Assembly: GCF_025154015.1 (NCBI RefSeq) | Contig: NZ_JAOAMV010000003.1 | Location: forward strand, 310,001 to 374,000 | Direction of reading: 5' to 3' | DNA from: Tsuneonella litorea | GTDB taxonomy: Bacteria > Pseudomonadota > Alphaproteobacteria > Sphingomonadales > Sphingomonadaceae | DNA: 64,000 bases | Shown: in pieces, positions 35,950 through 51,516 of the stretch | Numbering within the stretch: the stretch's first letter is position 1 | How the letters are laid out: the number at the start of each line of letters is the position of its first letter | Notes under the pieces: generated by a model | Databases searched by the model: none | The model's input: the letters and a program-made list of their open reading frames with translations, nothing else | Told to the model about the DNA's origin: nothing | Position numbers and translations under genes: made by a program

Positions 35950-37533
35950 ATGGTTCAGCTGACCGCCGCCGAACCTGACGACATGACGCCCGTCATCGTC
36001 GGCGTCGGGCAGGTCGTCGAGCGAATCGGCGACCCGGGCTACGCGGAACGGTCCGCGGCCGACCTTGCCGCCTGGGCGGCGGAAACCGCGCTTGCCGATG
36101 CGTGCGCGGCGGTCTGCCTCAAGCCTCTTGTCGAGGTCGTCGGCGCGATCCGCACGTTCGAGGATTCGCGCGGCGCCCCCGCGCCGTTCGGAAAGCCGGA
36201 CAAGTTTCCTCTCGCCGTCGCCCGCCGGCTCGGCATCGCTCCCACGCACGCAGTGCTCGAGCCGATCGGCGGCCAGTCGCCCGCGACCGCGGTCGTCGAT
36301 ATCGCCGAACGCATCCTCCACGGGGAAATCAGCGCCGGTCTCGTCTTCGGGGCCGAAGCGACCTCCACGATCCGCAGCATCCTTGCCCGCGGCGAGATCC
36401 GCGACTGGGCCGAACACGACGAGGGCGAGGTCGAATGGAAGGGTTCGGAGGACGGCGCGCTGCTGTCGCGCCGGTCGATCGCGCACGGCATTCACTCGCC
36501 TGCCCTGGCCTATGGCCTGATCGAAAACGCCCGCCGCGCGCGGACCGGCCTTACCCGCGCGGAATACCGCACCGAGATGGGCCGGCTGTTCGCGCCCTTC
36601 AGCGAGGTGGCGGCGGCCAATCCGCTGGCAGCCACGTTCGGCACCCCGGCGAGCGCCGCGGAGCTCGCCGAGATCACCCCGGCCAACCGCCTGATCGCCG
36701 ACCCCTACCCGCGCAAGGTGATCTCGCGCGATCAGGTCAACATGGGCGCTGCCGCGCTGGTGATGTCGGTCGGCGCCGCGCGGGCAGCGGGGATTGACCG
36801 GGACAAGTGGGTCCATATCCACGGGGCGGCGAAGGTCGTCGATCCCGAACCCCTCGAACGCGCGGACCTTGCGCGCTTTCCGGGCGCCGAGGCGGTGCTC
36901 GACGCGGCGCTGGCGGCGTCGGGCAAGTCCCTCGAAGAGATAGACCATCTCGATTTCTACAGCTGCTTCCCCGCCGCGGTCTTCGCCACCGCGATCGATC
37001 ACCTGGGCCTGTCGCCCGACGAGCCAAGGCGGCTGACGGCGACCGGCGGCCTTCCCTTCTTCGGCGGCCCGGGGAACGGGTATTCCGGCCATGCCATCGC
37101 CACCATGGCCGAACGGTTGCGTGCCGCGCCGGGCTCGTTCGGCCTGGTCGGCGCGCTCGGCGGATTCCAGTCGAAATATGCGGCCCTCGTGCTTTCGACC
37201 GATCCAGCGCCCGTGCCCAGCACCATGTGGCGCAATCCCGAAGTCGACCGGCCGCCGCCGCCCGTGATGACCGAACTGGCCGAGGGACGGGGCGTGATCG
37301 AGACCTACACGATCCAGTTCAGCCGAGACGGGCCGGACTTCGCCGTGGCGATCGGGCGACTGCCGGACGGCTCGCGCTTCATCGCGCGCAGCGGCGATCC
37401 CGGTACGCTCACGGCGATGGTCGAAACCGACCCGCTCGGCGCTGAAGTCAGCCTTTCGAACGATGGAGAATGCAACGCGTTCACCTGGACCGGGCGACCC
37501 GCTAGTGTCGCTGCCGAGAGGAGAGATCGATGA
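35950..37533 (+). CDS. Thiolase-superfamily protein lacking the nucleophilic cysteine
   Basis: A 527-aa protein annotated in relatives as acetyl-CoA acetyltransferase. The start [15 protein letters not shown] and the C-terminal blocks [16 protein letters not shown] and [20 protein letters not shown] (with the conserved His) fit the thiolase fold. The N-terminal region that normally carries the acylated Cys reads [20 protein letters not shown], with no Cys. A C-terminal roughly 80-residue extension resembles an OB-fold domain seen in this family. An ATG at 35983 is an alternative start. The activity is uncertain; it may bind rather than cleave 3-ketoacyl-CoA. Its stop overlaps acs. Confidence 0.85.
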   Translation: MVQLTAAEPDDMTPVIVGVGQVVERIGDPGYAERSAADLAAWAAETALADACAAVCLKPLVEVVGAIRTFEDSRGAPAPFGKPDKFPLAVARRLGIAPTHAVLEPIGGQSPATAVVDIAERILHGEISAGLVFGAEATSTIRSILARGEIRDWAEHDEGEVEWKGSEDGALLSRRSIAHGIHSPALAYGLIENARRARTGLTRAEYRTEMGRLFAPFSEVAAANPLAATFGTPASAAELAEITPANRLIADPYPRKVISRDQVNMGAAALVMSVGAARAAGIDRDKWVHIHGAAKVVDPEPLERADLARFPGAEAVLDAALAASGKSLEEIDHLDFYSCFPAAVFATAIDHLGLSPDEPRRLTATGGLPFFGGPGNGYSGHAIATMAERLRAAPGSFGLVGALGGFQSKYAALVLSTDPAPVPSTMWRNPEVDRPPPPVMTELAEGRGVIETYTIQFSRDGPDFAVAIGRLPDGSRFIARSGDPGTLTAMVETDPLGAEVSLSNDGECNAFTWTGRPASVAAERRDR

Positions 37534-39488
37534 CCGAGCAAGCCGCGCACATCCACGACGACGAATGGGTGCGCCGCCCGGCAGCCGCCGCCGAGGGCAC
37601 GAACTGCACGCCCGAACAATACGAGGCGATGTACCGGCGCAGCATCGACGACGCAGACGCGTTCTGGCTCGAGCAGGCGGCCCGCCTCGAGTGGACGCGC
37701 AAGCCGACCACGGCCGGCGACTGGAGCTTCGACCCGGTCGATGTCAGGTGGTTCGCCGACGGCCAGCTCAACGTCTGCCACAACGCGGTCGACCGCCACG
37801 TGGCGGCGGGCAACGGCGAGCGCCTCGCGCTGATCTTCGAGCCCGACGACCCGCAGGGCCCGGTCCGCCGGATCACCTACGCCGAGCTGCAGGCCGAAGT
37901 GATCCGCATGGCGAACACGCTCAAGAAGATGGGCGTCGCGAAAGGCGACAGGGTCACGATCTACATGCCGATGGTGCCCGCGGGCGCTTTCGCGATGCTC
38001 GCCTGCGCGCGGATCGGCGCGGTGCATTCGGTGATCTTCGGCGGCTTCAGTCCCGAAGCGATCGCCGGCCGGATCGAGGACTGCGCGAGCACTTTCGTGA
38101 TCTGCGCCGACGAGGGCTGGCGCGGGGGCAAGACCATCCCGCTCAAGCGCAACGTCGACGCCGCGCTCGAAAAGGTCGGCGTGAAGGCCGTTCTCGTCAT
38201 CCGCCATACCGGCGGCGACGTCGCGATGAACGCGGGCCGCGACCACTGGTATCACGAACTCTCGGACGGAGTGGCAGCCGACTGCCCGTGCGAGCCGATG
38301 GCCGCCGAAGATCCGCTGTTCATCCTCTACACCAGCGGTTCGACCGGCAAGCCCAAGGGCGTGCTCCACACCGTCGGCGGCTACGCGGTGTGGACCGAGA
38401 CGACCTTCCGCTACGTGTTCGATTACCGGCCGGGCGAGGTGTTCTGGTGCACCGCCGACATCGGCTGGGTCACCGGGCACAGCTACGTCGTCTATGGCCC
38501 CTTGCAGAACGGCGCGACCGCGCTGATGTTCGAAGGCGTGCCCAACTGGCCCGACCACGACCGCTTCTGGGCGACGGTCGCCAAGCACAAGGTCGCGATC
38601 TTCTACACCGCCCCCACCGCGATCCGCGCGCTGATGCGCGAGGGCACGGCGCCGGTCGAGCGGCACGACCTGTCCTCTCTCCGCCTGCTCGGCACCGTAG
38701 GGGAGCCGATCAATCCGGAAGCCTGGCGCTGGTATTCCGACACAGTCGGCAAAGGCAGGCTGCCGGTCGTCGACACATGGTGGCAGACCGAGACCGGCGG
38801 GGTGATGATCACCACCCTGCCCGGCGCGCATGACATGAAGCCGGGCAGCGCGGGCAAGCCGTTCTTCGGCGTCTGTCCCCAGCTGGTCGACGGAGATGGC
38901 AACGTCCTCGACGGTGCTACCGAGGGCAACCTGTGCATTGCGCGGTCGTGGCCCGGGCAGGCGCGCACCGTCTACGGCGACCACGACCGGTTCGTGCAGA
39001 CCTACTTCAGTACCTACAAGGGCAAGTACTTCACCGGCGACGGCTGCCGCCGCGATGCCGACGGGTACTACTGGATCACCGGCCGCGTGGACGACGTGAT
39101 CAACGTCTCGGGCCACCGGATGGGCACCGCCGAGGTCGAGAGCGCGCTCGTGCTGCACGACAAGGTCGCCGAGGCCGCGGTCGTCGGCTTCCCGCACGAC
39201 ATCAAGGGCCAGGGCATCTATTGCTACGTCACGCTGATGGAGGGCGAGGAGCCTTCAGACGACCTCGCGGCCGCATTGCGCCAGCAGGTGCGCAAGGAGA
39301 TCGGCCCGATCGCGTCGCCCGACCACCTGCATTTCACCCCGGCACTGCCCAAGACCCGCTCGGGCAAGATCATGCGCCGCATCCTGCGCAAGATCGCCGA
39401 GAACGAGACGAGTTCGCTGGGCGACACCTCGACCCTCGCTGACCCGTCGGTGGTCGATACGCTGATCGAGGGGCGGCTGAACCGCTAG
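37530..39488 (+). CDS. acs: Acetyl-CoA synthetase
   Basis: AMP-forming acetate (or propionate) CoA ligase, 652 aa. [20 protein letters not shown] is the ATP motif, [18 protein letters not shown] is the substrate-site motif with the Trp typical of acetate-specific enzymes, and [18 protein letters not shown] is the hinge. The acetylation-regulated Lys is at about position 613 in [20 protein letters not shown] precedes the ATG, which overlaps the thiolase-like stop as ATGA. It could recycle acetate released by the upstream pathway. Confidence 0.96.
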   Translation: MTEQAAHIHDDEWVRRPAAAAEGTNCTPEQYEAMYRRSIDDADAFWLEQAARLEWTRKPTTAGDWSFDPVDVRWFADGQLNVCHNAVDRHVAAGNGERLALIFEPDDPQGPVRRITYAELQAEVIRMANTLKKMGVAKGDRVTIYMPMVPAGAFAMLACARIGAVHSVIFGGFSPEAIAGRIEDCASTFVICADEGWRGGKTIPLKRNVDAALEKVGVKAVLVIRHTGGDVAMNAGRDHWYHELSDGVAADCPCEPMAAEDPLFILYTSGSTGKPKGVLHTVGGYAVWTETTFRYVFDYRPGEVFWCTADIGWVTGHSYVVYGPLQNGATALMFEGVPNWPDHDRFWATVAKHKVAIFYTAPTAIRALMREGTAPVERHDLSSLRLLGTVGEPINPEAWRWYSDTVGKGRLPVVDTWWQTETGGVMITTLPGAHDMKPGSAGKPFFGVCPQLVDGDGNVLDGATEGNLCIARSWPGQARTVYGDHDRFVQTYFSTYKGKYFTGDGCRRDADGYYWITGRVDDVINVSGHRMGTAEVESALVLHDKVAEAAVVGFPHDIKGQGIYCYVTLMEGEEPSDDLAAALRQQVRKEIGPIASPDHLHFTPALPKTRSGKIMRRILRKIAENETSSLGDTSTLADPSVVDTLIEGRLNR

Positions 39489-40318
39489 GGAGCGGGATGC
39501 GCCTCGAGCCACCGGGCAAGGTCGCCGATCACGGCGTCCTTTTCGGGCTCGTTGTAGATCTCGTGGTAGAGGCCGGGATAGGTGATCACGGTCTTGTCGG
39601 GCGCGCCGATCGTCGCGACAACCGGGCGCACGTCGTCCCACCGAACCAGCGCGTCGGCCTCGCCGTGCTGGACCAGCAGCGGGACGTTCATCGATGGAGC
39701 CTCGGCGCGGTACCCGGCGAGCGAGGTAAACATCTCGTGCGCGGTGCGCGCAGCGACCTTGCCGGTGGTGACCAGCGGATCGCTTGCATACGCCTCGACG
39801 ACCGCCGGATCGCGGCTCACCGCCTCGGGCGGCAGCGCGATCATACCGGTGTTCGGGGCGACCGCAGACAAGAACGACAGCACCGCGCGCTGCACCGCCG
39901 GCACGCGCCCGCCAATGAGCGGACCGGAGAGGATCAGGCCCGTCAGGTCCTGCGGCCATGACAGGGCGTATCCGAACGCGACGTTGCCGCCCATCGAATG
40001 GCCGAGCAGCTTGACCGGCTGCCCGTGGTGGCGCGCCCTCACGCTGCGGACGAAGATGTGGAAGTCGTCGATCACCCACTTCATCCGGTCGACAAGCGCG
40101 CGAGTCCCTTCCGACTTGCCGTGCCCGCGATGGTCGAGCGCATACAGCGCGTATCCCATGGGCACGAGCCGCTCCACGAGGTTGCCGTATCGCCCGCCGT
40201 GCTCGGCATAGCCGTGCGAGATGGCAATCACGTCGCGCACCTCGCCATCGGGCACCCACCCTTGCGCGTAAAGCGCCAAGCCGCCGTGTCCTGTCAGGGT
40301 CCATTCGACGTGCCGCAT
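39485..40318 (-). CDS. Monoacylglycerol lipase-like alpha/beta hydrolase
   Basis: Serine hydrolase of 277 aa from the Hydrolase_4/monoglyceride lipase group. The HG dipeptide is [12 protein letters not shown], the nucleophile elbow is [12 protein letters not shown] (Ser at about 108), and the triad acid and base are likely in [10 protein letters not shown] and [12 protein letters not shown]. The motif [13 protein letters not shown] is typical. The ATG follows GGGAGGG by 6 bases. It overlaps acs at the 3' end by 4 bases (convergent) and lies 15 bases downstream of kynU on the same strand. It may supply fatty acids to the adjacent oxidation genes. Confidence 0.9.
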   Translation of the reverse strand: MRHVEWTLTGHGGLALYAQGWVPDGEVRDVIAISHGYAEHGGRYGNLVERLVPMGYALYALDHRGHGKSEGTRALVDRMKWVIDDFHIFVRSVRARHHGQPVKLLGHSMGGNVAFGYALSWPQDLTGLILSGPLIGGRVPAVQRAVLSFLSAVAPNTGMIALPPEAVSRDPAVVEAYASDPLVTTGKVAARTAHEMFTSLAGYRAEAPSMNVPLLVQHGEADALVRWDDVRPVVATIGAPDKTVITYPGLYHEIYNEPEKDAVIGDLARWLEAHPAP

Positions 40319-40332
40319 CGTGTGCCCTCCCT

Positions 40333-41556
40333 TCAGGTTACCGCCGCGCGGACCTTGAACTCGGGCCGGTCCCACGCGCCCTCGTCCATAACCGCGGCGA
40401 TGGTGTCGACCGCCGCCGCGATCTCGCCGAACGAGGTGTATAGGGGCGTCAGACCGAACCGCAGCACATCAGGTGCGCGAAAGTCTCCGACTACGCCGCG
40501 CGCGATCAGCGCCTGCACGATCGGATAGGCCTCGGGGTGAGCGTAGGAGATCTGGCTTCCGCGCTCCGCCGGATCAGCCGGGCTGGCGAGCATGAAGCCG
40601 TGCCGTTCGCACAGCGGCGCCATCCTGCGCGCGAACAATTCGCCCATCGCGACCGATTTCGACCTTACCTGCGCCATGTCGGCCTCGCGCATCAGGTCGA
40701 CGCCGACTTCGAGCGCAGCAAGGCCAATGATCGGCGGCGTGCCGACGAGGAAGCGCGCGATCCCCGGCGCCGGGCGATAGGCATCATCGAAATCGAACGG
40801 GCGCGCGTGGCCGAACCAGCCCGACAGCGCGGGCATTGCCGTATCCTGGTGGCGCCTCGCGGCGAAAATGTAACCTGGCGCGCCGGGACCGCCGTTCAGG
40901 AACTTGTACCCGCAGCCGACCGCGAAATCGGCATTGGCGCCGCTCAGATCGGCCGGGATCGCGCCGGCGCTGTGGCTGAGGTCCCAGATGACCAGCGCAC
41001 CCCTTGCCTGTGCGGCGGCAGTGGTCGCGACCATGTCGCGCACCCGGCCGGTGCGATAATGCACCTGCGTCAGCAGGACGACGGCGGTGTCGTCGTCGAT
41101 CGCGTCCAGCACCGTCTCCCCGTCCACCAGACGGGCGGACACCCGGCGCCCCGTGAGCGCTTCGAGTCCCTGCATCATGTAGACGTCGGTCGGGAAATTG
41201 CCGCGCTCCGACAGGATTGTCGAGCGCCCGGGATTGGCCGAGAGCGCCGCGCACAGCGCCTTGAACACGTTGACCGAGGTGGAATCGCAGGCGACCACTT
41301 CGCCTTCCTCCGCGCCGACAAGCCGCGCGATCTTGTCCCCGACGCGCTGCGGCGCGTCGACCCAGCCCGCCACGTTCCAGGAACCGATCAGGTTCTGGCC
41401 CCAGTCCACATTCACCAATTCGGTGATTTTGGGCGCAGTCGCTTTAGGCAGGCATCCGAGCGAGTTGCCGTCGAGATAGATCGTGCCTTGGGGCAGCACG
41501 AAGCGATCGCGGAAAGGCCGCAGGAGGTCTGCCGCGTCGAGCAAAGCCGGGTCCAT
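40333..41556 (-). CDS. kynU: Kynureninase
   Basis: PLP enzyme of 407 aa that hydrolyses L-kynurenine to anthranilate plus alanine. The substrate-loop motif is IYLDGNSLGCLPK, the cofactor Asp region is WDLSHSAGAIP, and the Schiff-base Lys is at about residue 218 in GCGYKFLNGGPGAPGY. The match to KynU is clear. No kynA (dioxygenase) or kynB (formamidase) lies next to it. The ATG overlaps the stop of the ThDP enzyme by one base (TGATG), implying coupled translation. Confidence 0.95.
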   Translation of the reverse strand: MDPALLDAADLLRPFRDRFVLPQGTIYLDGNSLGCLPKATAPKITELVNVDWGQNLIGSWNVAGWVDAPQRVGDKIARLVGAEEGEVVACDSTSVNVFKALCAALSANPGRSTILSERGNFPTDVYMMQGLEALTGRRVSARLVDGETVLDAIDDDTAVVLLTQVHYRTGRVRDMVATTAAAQARGALVIWDLSHSAGAIPADLSGANADFAVGCGYKFLNGGPGAPGYIFAARRHQDTAMPALSGWFGHARPFDFDDAYRPAPGIARFLVGTPPIIGLAALEVGVDLMREADMAQVRSKSVAMGELFARRMAPLCERHGFMLASPADPAERGSQISYAHPEAYPIVQALIARGVVGDFRAPDVLRFGLTPLYTSFGEIAAAVDTIAAVMDEGAWDRPEFKVRAAVT

Positions 41557-43106
41557 CAGTAGAGCTTCACCTCGATCAGCCGCGGCCCGGCCTCGCCGTT
41601 CGCGTCGAGGAGCGCCCTGGCGAGCCCCTCGGCGGAATCGACCTGGACGCCGGGCACACCCATCGACTTGCCCATTGCGATCCAGTCGATGGTCGGCCGG
41701 TCGATGTCGATCATCGTCAGAGCCGCGGCGCTCGGCCGGTCGCCCGCGCCCATGTTCGCATATTCGGCCTTGAGGATGTTGTAGGTGTTGTTGGCGAACA
41801 CCACCGTGGTCACCGGCAACTGCTCGCGCGCCTGGGTCCACAGCGCCTGGATCGTGTACATCGCGCTGCCATCGCCGACGAGGCAGATCGTCCTCCGGTC
41901 AGGGCGCGCCAGCGCCGCGCCGGTCGCGACCGGCGGCGAATAGCCGATCGATCCGCCGAGGTTGTTGATCATGTCGTGAGGGGCCGCGCCCAGCGTGTAG
42001 CTCATCGATTCGCGCCCGCTGGTCAGGCTCTCGTCGACGACGATCGCGTTTTCCGGGATACCGGCGCACAGCGCGTGCGCAATCGAGATCGGATCGAGCT
42101 TGCCCGAAGGCATGACCTTTTCGGCGGCCTGCTGGTAGGCGGCCTGGGCGCTGCCGAGCCCGAGCTCCTCGACCAGCATCTGGAGCGCCAGCGTGCTGTC
42201 CTCGTCTGCCTCGCTCAACGTGTGCACTTGCGTGCCCGGCTCCTTGAGCAGGCTCGGCAGGCCCGGATAGCTGAAGAAGGCGACCGGTTCCTTCGTCTCG
42301 AGCGTGACGAGGTGTTTCGTGCCCTTGAGGAACTTGACCGCCGGCGCGACCGAATAGGGAATCCGCTCGAGCGGGACGCGGCCCGCCCCGCGCTCGATAC
42401 GGTTGGTGAAGAACTGGCTGGCAAGCCGGCAACCAGTGCCGGCGGCGACTTTCCCGGCAAGCTCGAGCGGCTCGACGCGGCAGGCCTTGTTGGCGAGGAT
42501 CAGCATCGTCGGCTCGCCCGATCGCAGGACCTTGGCGACCTCGGCGATGCGCGCCGGGTCGGGCGCCTTGCGGGTTGCCGGAGCGGGCGGCGGAGCAACC
42601 GCCTCGCCTGCGTCCTGCCAGGCGGTATCGCCCGGCAGGATCAGGGTCGCGATCTTGCCGGGATGCTCGCTCGCCTTTGCGATCGCGGCGGCGGTGTCCC
42701 ACGCGATCGTCGCCGCGCTGTCGCCGCGCCGGACCCAGTGCGATAGCGGCCGGGCGAGGCCCTCGATGTCGCTGGTCAGCGGCGCGTCGTACTTGAGGTG
42801 CTTGGTCGCGTGCTCGCCCACGACGTTGACCATGCCCGAGGAGGCGCGGCGCGCGTTGTGGATGTTGGCGAGCCCGTTCGACAGGCCCGGGCCGAGATGC
42901 AGCAGCGTCGCCGCGGGCTTGTCGGCCATCCGGTAATAGCCGTCAGCCGCGCCGGTGCACACGCCTTCGAACAGGCACAGCACTCCCCGCATCCGCGGGT
43001 CCCCCAGCGCGGCGAGGAAATGCATTTCCGATGTCCCGGGGTTGGCGAAGCATACGTCGACGCCGTGGCCGACAAGCGTGGAAACAAGGCTTTGCGCGCC
43101 GTTCAT
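41556..43106 (-). CDS. ThDP-dependent acetolactate synthase-like enzyme
   Basis: A 516-aa thiamine-diphosphate enzyme, probably without FAD. The activating Glu is E47 in LCLFEGVCTGAADGYY. The ThDP/Mg motif is VGDGSAMYTIQALWTQ, ending in FANNTYNILKAEY. The protein resembles acetolactate-synthase large subunit homologues and benzoylformate decarboxylases, but is shorter than IlvB and has no small subunit nearby. The reaction is therefore unsure: a decarboxylase or carboligase acting on a 2-oxo acid. Its overlap with kynU suggests a role in tryptophan-derived or related 2-oxo acid metabolism. Confidence 0.82.
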   Translation of the reverse strand: MNGAQSLVSTLVGHGVDVCFANPGTSEMHFLAALGDPRMRGVLCLFEGVCTGAADGYYRMADKPAATLLHLGPGLSNGLANIHNARRASSGMVNVVGEHATKHLKYDAPLTSDIEGLARPLSHWVRRGDSAATIAWDTAAAIAKASEHPGKIATLILPGDTAWQDAGEAVAPPPAPATRKAPDPARIAEVAKVLRSGEPTMLILANKACRVEPLELAGKVAAGTGCRLASQFFTNRIERGAGRVPLERIPYSVAPAVKFLKGTKHLVTLETKEPVAFFSYPGLPSLLKEPGTQVHTLSEADEDSTLALQMLVEELGLGSAQAAYQQAAEKVMPSGKLDPISIAHALCAGIPENAIVVDESLTSGRESMSYTLGAAPHDMINNLGGSIGYSPPVATGAALARPDRRTICLVGDGSAMYTIQALWTQAREQLPVTTVVFANNTYNILKAEYANMGAGDRPSAAALTMIDIDRPTIDWIAMGKSMGVPGVQVDSAEGLARALLDANGEAGPRLIEVKLY

Positions 43107-43172
43107 GGACAGTGTTCGATCCTCTCAGCTTCTGCCCGCCCGGTTAGCGGCGGCGACGGGCAAAGCGAAGAG

Positions 43173-48062
<4,890 letters not shown>

Positions 48063-48066
<4 letters not shown>

Positions 48067-49325
48067 GCGAGGCGGGCCATCATGTCGCGCGTGACGAGCA
48101 CCACCCCGCCGTCGCTCACGCGGAACCGGCGGGCGTCGAGTTCCGGGTCCTCGCCGATCACCATGCCTTCGGGAATCCGCACGCCGGAATCGACAATCAC
48201 GCGGTTCAGCCGTGCCCCGCGGCCGACGTTGCAGTAAGGCAGGATGACCGCCTCGCGCGCACTGGAGAAGCTGCCCATCTTCACCCCGGTGAACAGCAGG
48301 CTGCGATTGACCTCGGCGCCGGACACGATGCAGTCGCCCGATACGAGCGAAGCGATCGCGCACCCCCTCCGGCCGTCCTCGTCGTGGACGAACTTCGCCG
48401 GCGCGGCGACCACCGCGTCGGTCCAGATCGGCCATTCGCGGTCGTAGAGGTTGAGCTTTGGCACCGTGTCGGTGAGGTCGAGATTGGCCTCGAAATAGGC
48501 GTCGACGGTGCCGACGTCGCGCCAGTATTCCTCGATCTCCTCCGCCGCGCGGATGCAGCTGTCGGTGAAGCGGTGCGCGACCGCCTTTCCGTGCTTGACG
48601 ATGTAGGGGATGATGTCCCCGCCGAAGTCATGCTTGGAGTTCGGCTCGTCGGCGTCGCGGCGCAGCTGTTCGAACAGGAACCCGGTTTCGAACACGTAGA
48701 TGCCCATGCTGGCGAGCGCCATGCCCTCGTTGCCGGGGATGCCCGGCGGGTCCTTCGGCTTCTCGACGAAGGCGGTGATGGTGTCGGTTTCGTCGACGTG
48801 CATCACCCCGAAGCCGGTCGCCTCCATCCGCGGCACGACAAGGCAGCCGACAGTGACGTCGGCGCCCGAGTTGACGTGCTGCTGCAGCATCAACTCGTAG
48901 TCCATCTTGTAGATGTGGTCGCCGGCCAGGATCACCATGTACTTCGGCGCGTGTGCCTCGATGATGTCGATGTTCTGGAACACCGCATCGGCGGTGCCTT
49001 CGTACCACTGGCTCTCCGAAACCCGCTGGCTGGCGGGGAGGATGTCGAAGCTCTCGTTGCGCTCGGGCCGCATGAAGTTCCACGCGCGCTGCATATGGCG
49101 GATGAGGCTGTGCGCCTTGTACTGCGTGGCGACGCCGATGCGGCGGATGCCCGAATTGATCGCGTTCGACAGCGCGAAGTCGATGATGCGGCTCTTGCCG
49201 CCGAAATAGACCGCTGGCTTGGCGCGCCGATCGGTCAGTTCCATCAGCCGGCTGCCGCGCCCGCCCGCAAGCACGTAGGCCATCGCGTCACGCGCCAGGG
49301 GGCGGGTTGTCTGTCGTTCCTGCAT
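48063..49325 (-). CDS. glgC: Glucose-1-phosphate adenylyltransferase GlgC
   Basis: Makes ADP-glucose from ATP and glucose-1-phosphate, the committed step of glycogen synthesis; 420 aa. The nucleotidyltransferase motif is [20 protein letters not shown], with the conserved [32 protein letters not shown] and [20 protein letters not shown] are substrate-site blocks, and the C-terminal part is a left-handed beta-helix. A strong ribosome site (GGAGCAGGAGAG) precedes the ATG, 25 bases after glgB, the only real gap in this operon. Confidence 0.97.
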
Positions 49326-49350
49326 CGCCTCTCTCCTGCTCCCGTTCTGG

Positions 49351-51516
49351 TTATTCCTCGCAACGCAGCCAGACCGTCGCGAGCGGCGGCAGGTTGACGC
49401 GAGCCGCGCCCCCTTCCGCCATGACGGACCCCAGGTTGCCCTTCCCGCTGCCGCCGTAGCATTCCGCGTCGCTGTTCAGTACCTCGCTCCACCGCCCATC
49501 GCGAGGCAAGGGAACCCGGTAGTCAGCGTGCGGGGTCGGGGTCAGGTTGGCGATCATCGCAACCGGGTTCGCGCCGGGCGCCTTGCGCAGCCACGCGAAG
49601 ACCGAGTTGGCGTTGTCGTCGCCGATCAGCCATTCGAACCCCTCCTCCTCGCAGTCGCGCGCGTAGAGCGCCGGTTCCGACCGGTAGAGCCGGTTGAGGT
49701 CGCCGACGAGGCGCCGGACCCCGGCATGGGCTGCCGCGTCGCACAGGTCCCAGTCGAGGCCGCGGTCTTCGCTCCATTCGCGGCGCTGGGCGAATTCCTG
49801 CCCCATGAACAGCAGCTTCTTGCCCGGATGCGCCCACATCAGGGCGTAGTACGCGCGCAGGTTGGCGAACTTCTGCCAGTCGTCGCCACTCATCTTGGTC
49901 AGCAGGCTGCCCTTGCCATGGACGACCTCGTCGTGGCTCAGCGGCAGGACGAAGTTCTCGCTGAAGGCGTAGTGCAGCCCGAAGGTAATCTCGTTGTGGT
50001 GGTAACGCCGATGCACGGGATCGCGGCTCATGTAGTGCAGCGTGTCGTGCATGAAGCCCATGTTCCACTTGAACCCGAATCCAAGGGCCGTGCGCGGGCC
50101 GTCGTCAAACGCCGGCGCGGAGACGCCCGGCCAGGCGGTCGATTCCTCGGCGATGGTCATCACGCCGGAATGCGTGCCGTAGAGCGCGCGGTTGGTCGCC
50201 CGCAGGAACTCGGCCGCCTCCCAGTTTTCCCGCCCGCCTTCGTGGTTCGGGATCCATTCGCCCGGCTCGCGGCTGTAGTCGCGGTAGAGCATCGAGGCGA
50301 CGGCATCCACGCGCAGCCCGTCGACATGATATTTCTCGGCCCAGAACAACGCGTTGTTGACAAGGAAGCTGCGCACTTCGCGCCGGCCGAAATTATAGAT
50401 CGCCGTGTTCCAGTCGGGATGAAAACCGAGCCGCGGGTCCTCGTGTTCGTAGAGCGCGGTCCCGTCGAACCAGGCCAGGCCGTGCTCGTCGACCGGGAAA
50501 TGCGCGGGCACCCAGTCGATCAGCACGCCGACCCCGGCCCGGTGCGCGCCGTCGACGAAGCGGGCGAACCCCTCGACTTCGCCGAACCGCGCCGAGGGGG
50601 CGTAGAGCCCCGTCGTCTGGTAGCCCCAGCTGGGGTCGTAGGGATGTTCGCTGACCGGCAGGAACTCGATGTGGGTGAAGCCCATCTCGACGACGTAGGG
50701 GATCAGCCGTGCGGCCATCTCGTCCCAGCTCAGAAACCAGCCGTGCTCGTCGCGCTGCCAGGATCCCGGGTGAACCTCGTAGATCGAGATCGCCTCGCGC
50801 CGCGGATCGACCGATGACCAGTGGTCGCGGTGGTCGCTGTCACCCCACTCCGCCTTGCCCGGATGCGCGACGATCGACGCGGTCTTCGGCCGCAGTTCCG
50901 AGGCGAAGGCGAACGGATCGGCCTTGAGCGGCTGGACCACCCCGTCAGGACCGACGATGCGGTATTTGTAAGCGCGACCTTCCCCGATGTCGGGAATGAA
51001 GATCTCCCACACACCCACGTCGCGGCGAAGGCGCATCGGGTGACGCGCGCCGTCCCAGTCGTTGAAGTCGCCGACGAGGCTGACCTGCCGCGCATTGGGC
51101 GCCCAGACCGCGAAATGGACCCCGGCGCAGCCCTGGTGCTCGATCGGGTGCGCGCCCATCTTGTCGAACAGGCGAAAATGTGTGCCTTCGGCGACGAGCA
51201 GGTCGTCGAGCGGCCCCAGCACCGGCCCGAAGCTGTAGGGATCGGTGATCCACCATTCGTGCGCGCCCGCACGGCAGCGGTATTTCACCGGCTTGGGCTT
51301 GCCCCGCAGCTTCGCTTCGAACAGCCCGCGCGGATCGACCCGCTTCATCGTCCCGAGCCTGCCGCCCCTGAGCGAAAAGGCCTCTGCGCTTTCCGCCCCG
51401 GGAAGCAGCGCGCGGGCGAAGGTGCCCGCCGGCCCTTCGTGCGGGCCGAGTATCGCGAAAGGATCGGCGTGCTCGCCTCTGAGAAGTGCCTCGATCGCTT
51501 CAGGCGACGGGGTCAA
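49351..51516 (-). CDS. glgB: 1,4-alpha-glucan branching enzyme GlgB
   Basis: GH13 branching enzyme of 721 aa that forms alpha-1,6 links in glycogen. It carries an N-terminal extra domain plus CBM48 ([20 protein letters not shown]). The barrel has the nucleophile in [17 protein letters not shown], the acid in [14 protein letters not shown] and the third Asp in [15 protein letters not shown]. The start is a TTG in TTGACCCCG ([14 protein letters not shown]), overlapping the glgP stop as TTGA; no ATG lies nearby in frame. The frame continues upstream, but that stretch overlaps glgP coding sequence. Confidence 0.95.
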   Translation of the reverse strand: MTPSPEAIEALLRGEHADPFAILGPHEGPAGTFARALLPGAESAEAFSLRGGRLGTMKRVDPRGLFEAKLRGKPKPVKYRCRAGAHEWWITDPYSFGPVLGPLDDLLVAEGTHFRLFDKMGAHPIEHQGCAGVHFAVWAPNARQVSLVGDFNDWDGARHPMRLRRDVGVWEIFIPDIGEGRAYKYRIVGPDGVVQPLKADPFAFASELRPKTASIVAHPGKAEWGDSDHRDHWSSVDPRREAISIYEVHPGSWQRDEHGWFLSWDEMAARLIPYVVEMGFTHIEFLPVSEHPYDPSWGYQTTGLYAPSARFGEVEGFARFVDGAHRAGVGVLIDWVPAHFPVDEHGLAWFDGTALYEHEDPRLGFHPDWNTAIYNFGRREVRSFLVNNALFWAEKYHVDGLRVDAVASMLYRDYSREPGEWIPNHEGGRENWEAAEFLRATNRALYGTHSGVMTIAEESTAWPGVSAPAFDDGPRTALGFGFKWNMGFMHDTLHYMSRDPVHRRYHHNEITFGLHYAFSENFVLPLSHDEVVHGKGSLLTKMSGDDWQKFANLRAYYALMWAHPGKKLLFMGQEFAQRREWSEDRGLDWDLCDAAAHAGVRRLVGDLNRLYRSEPALYARDCEEEGFEWLIGDDNANSVFAWLRKAPGANPVAMIANLTPTPHADYRVPLPRDGRWSEVLNSDAECYGGSGKGNLGSVMAEGGAARVNLPPLATVWLRCEE

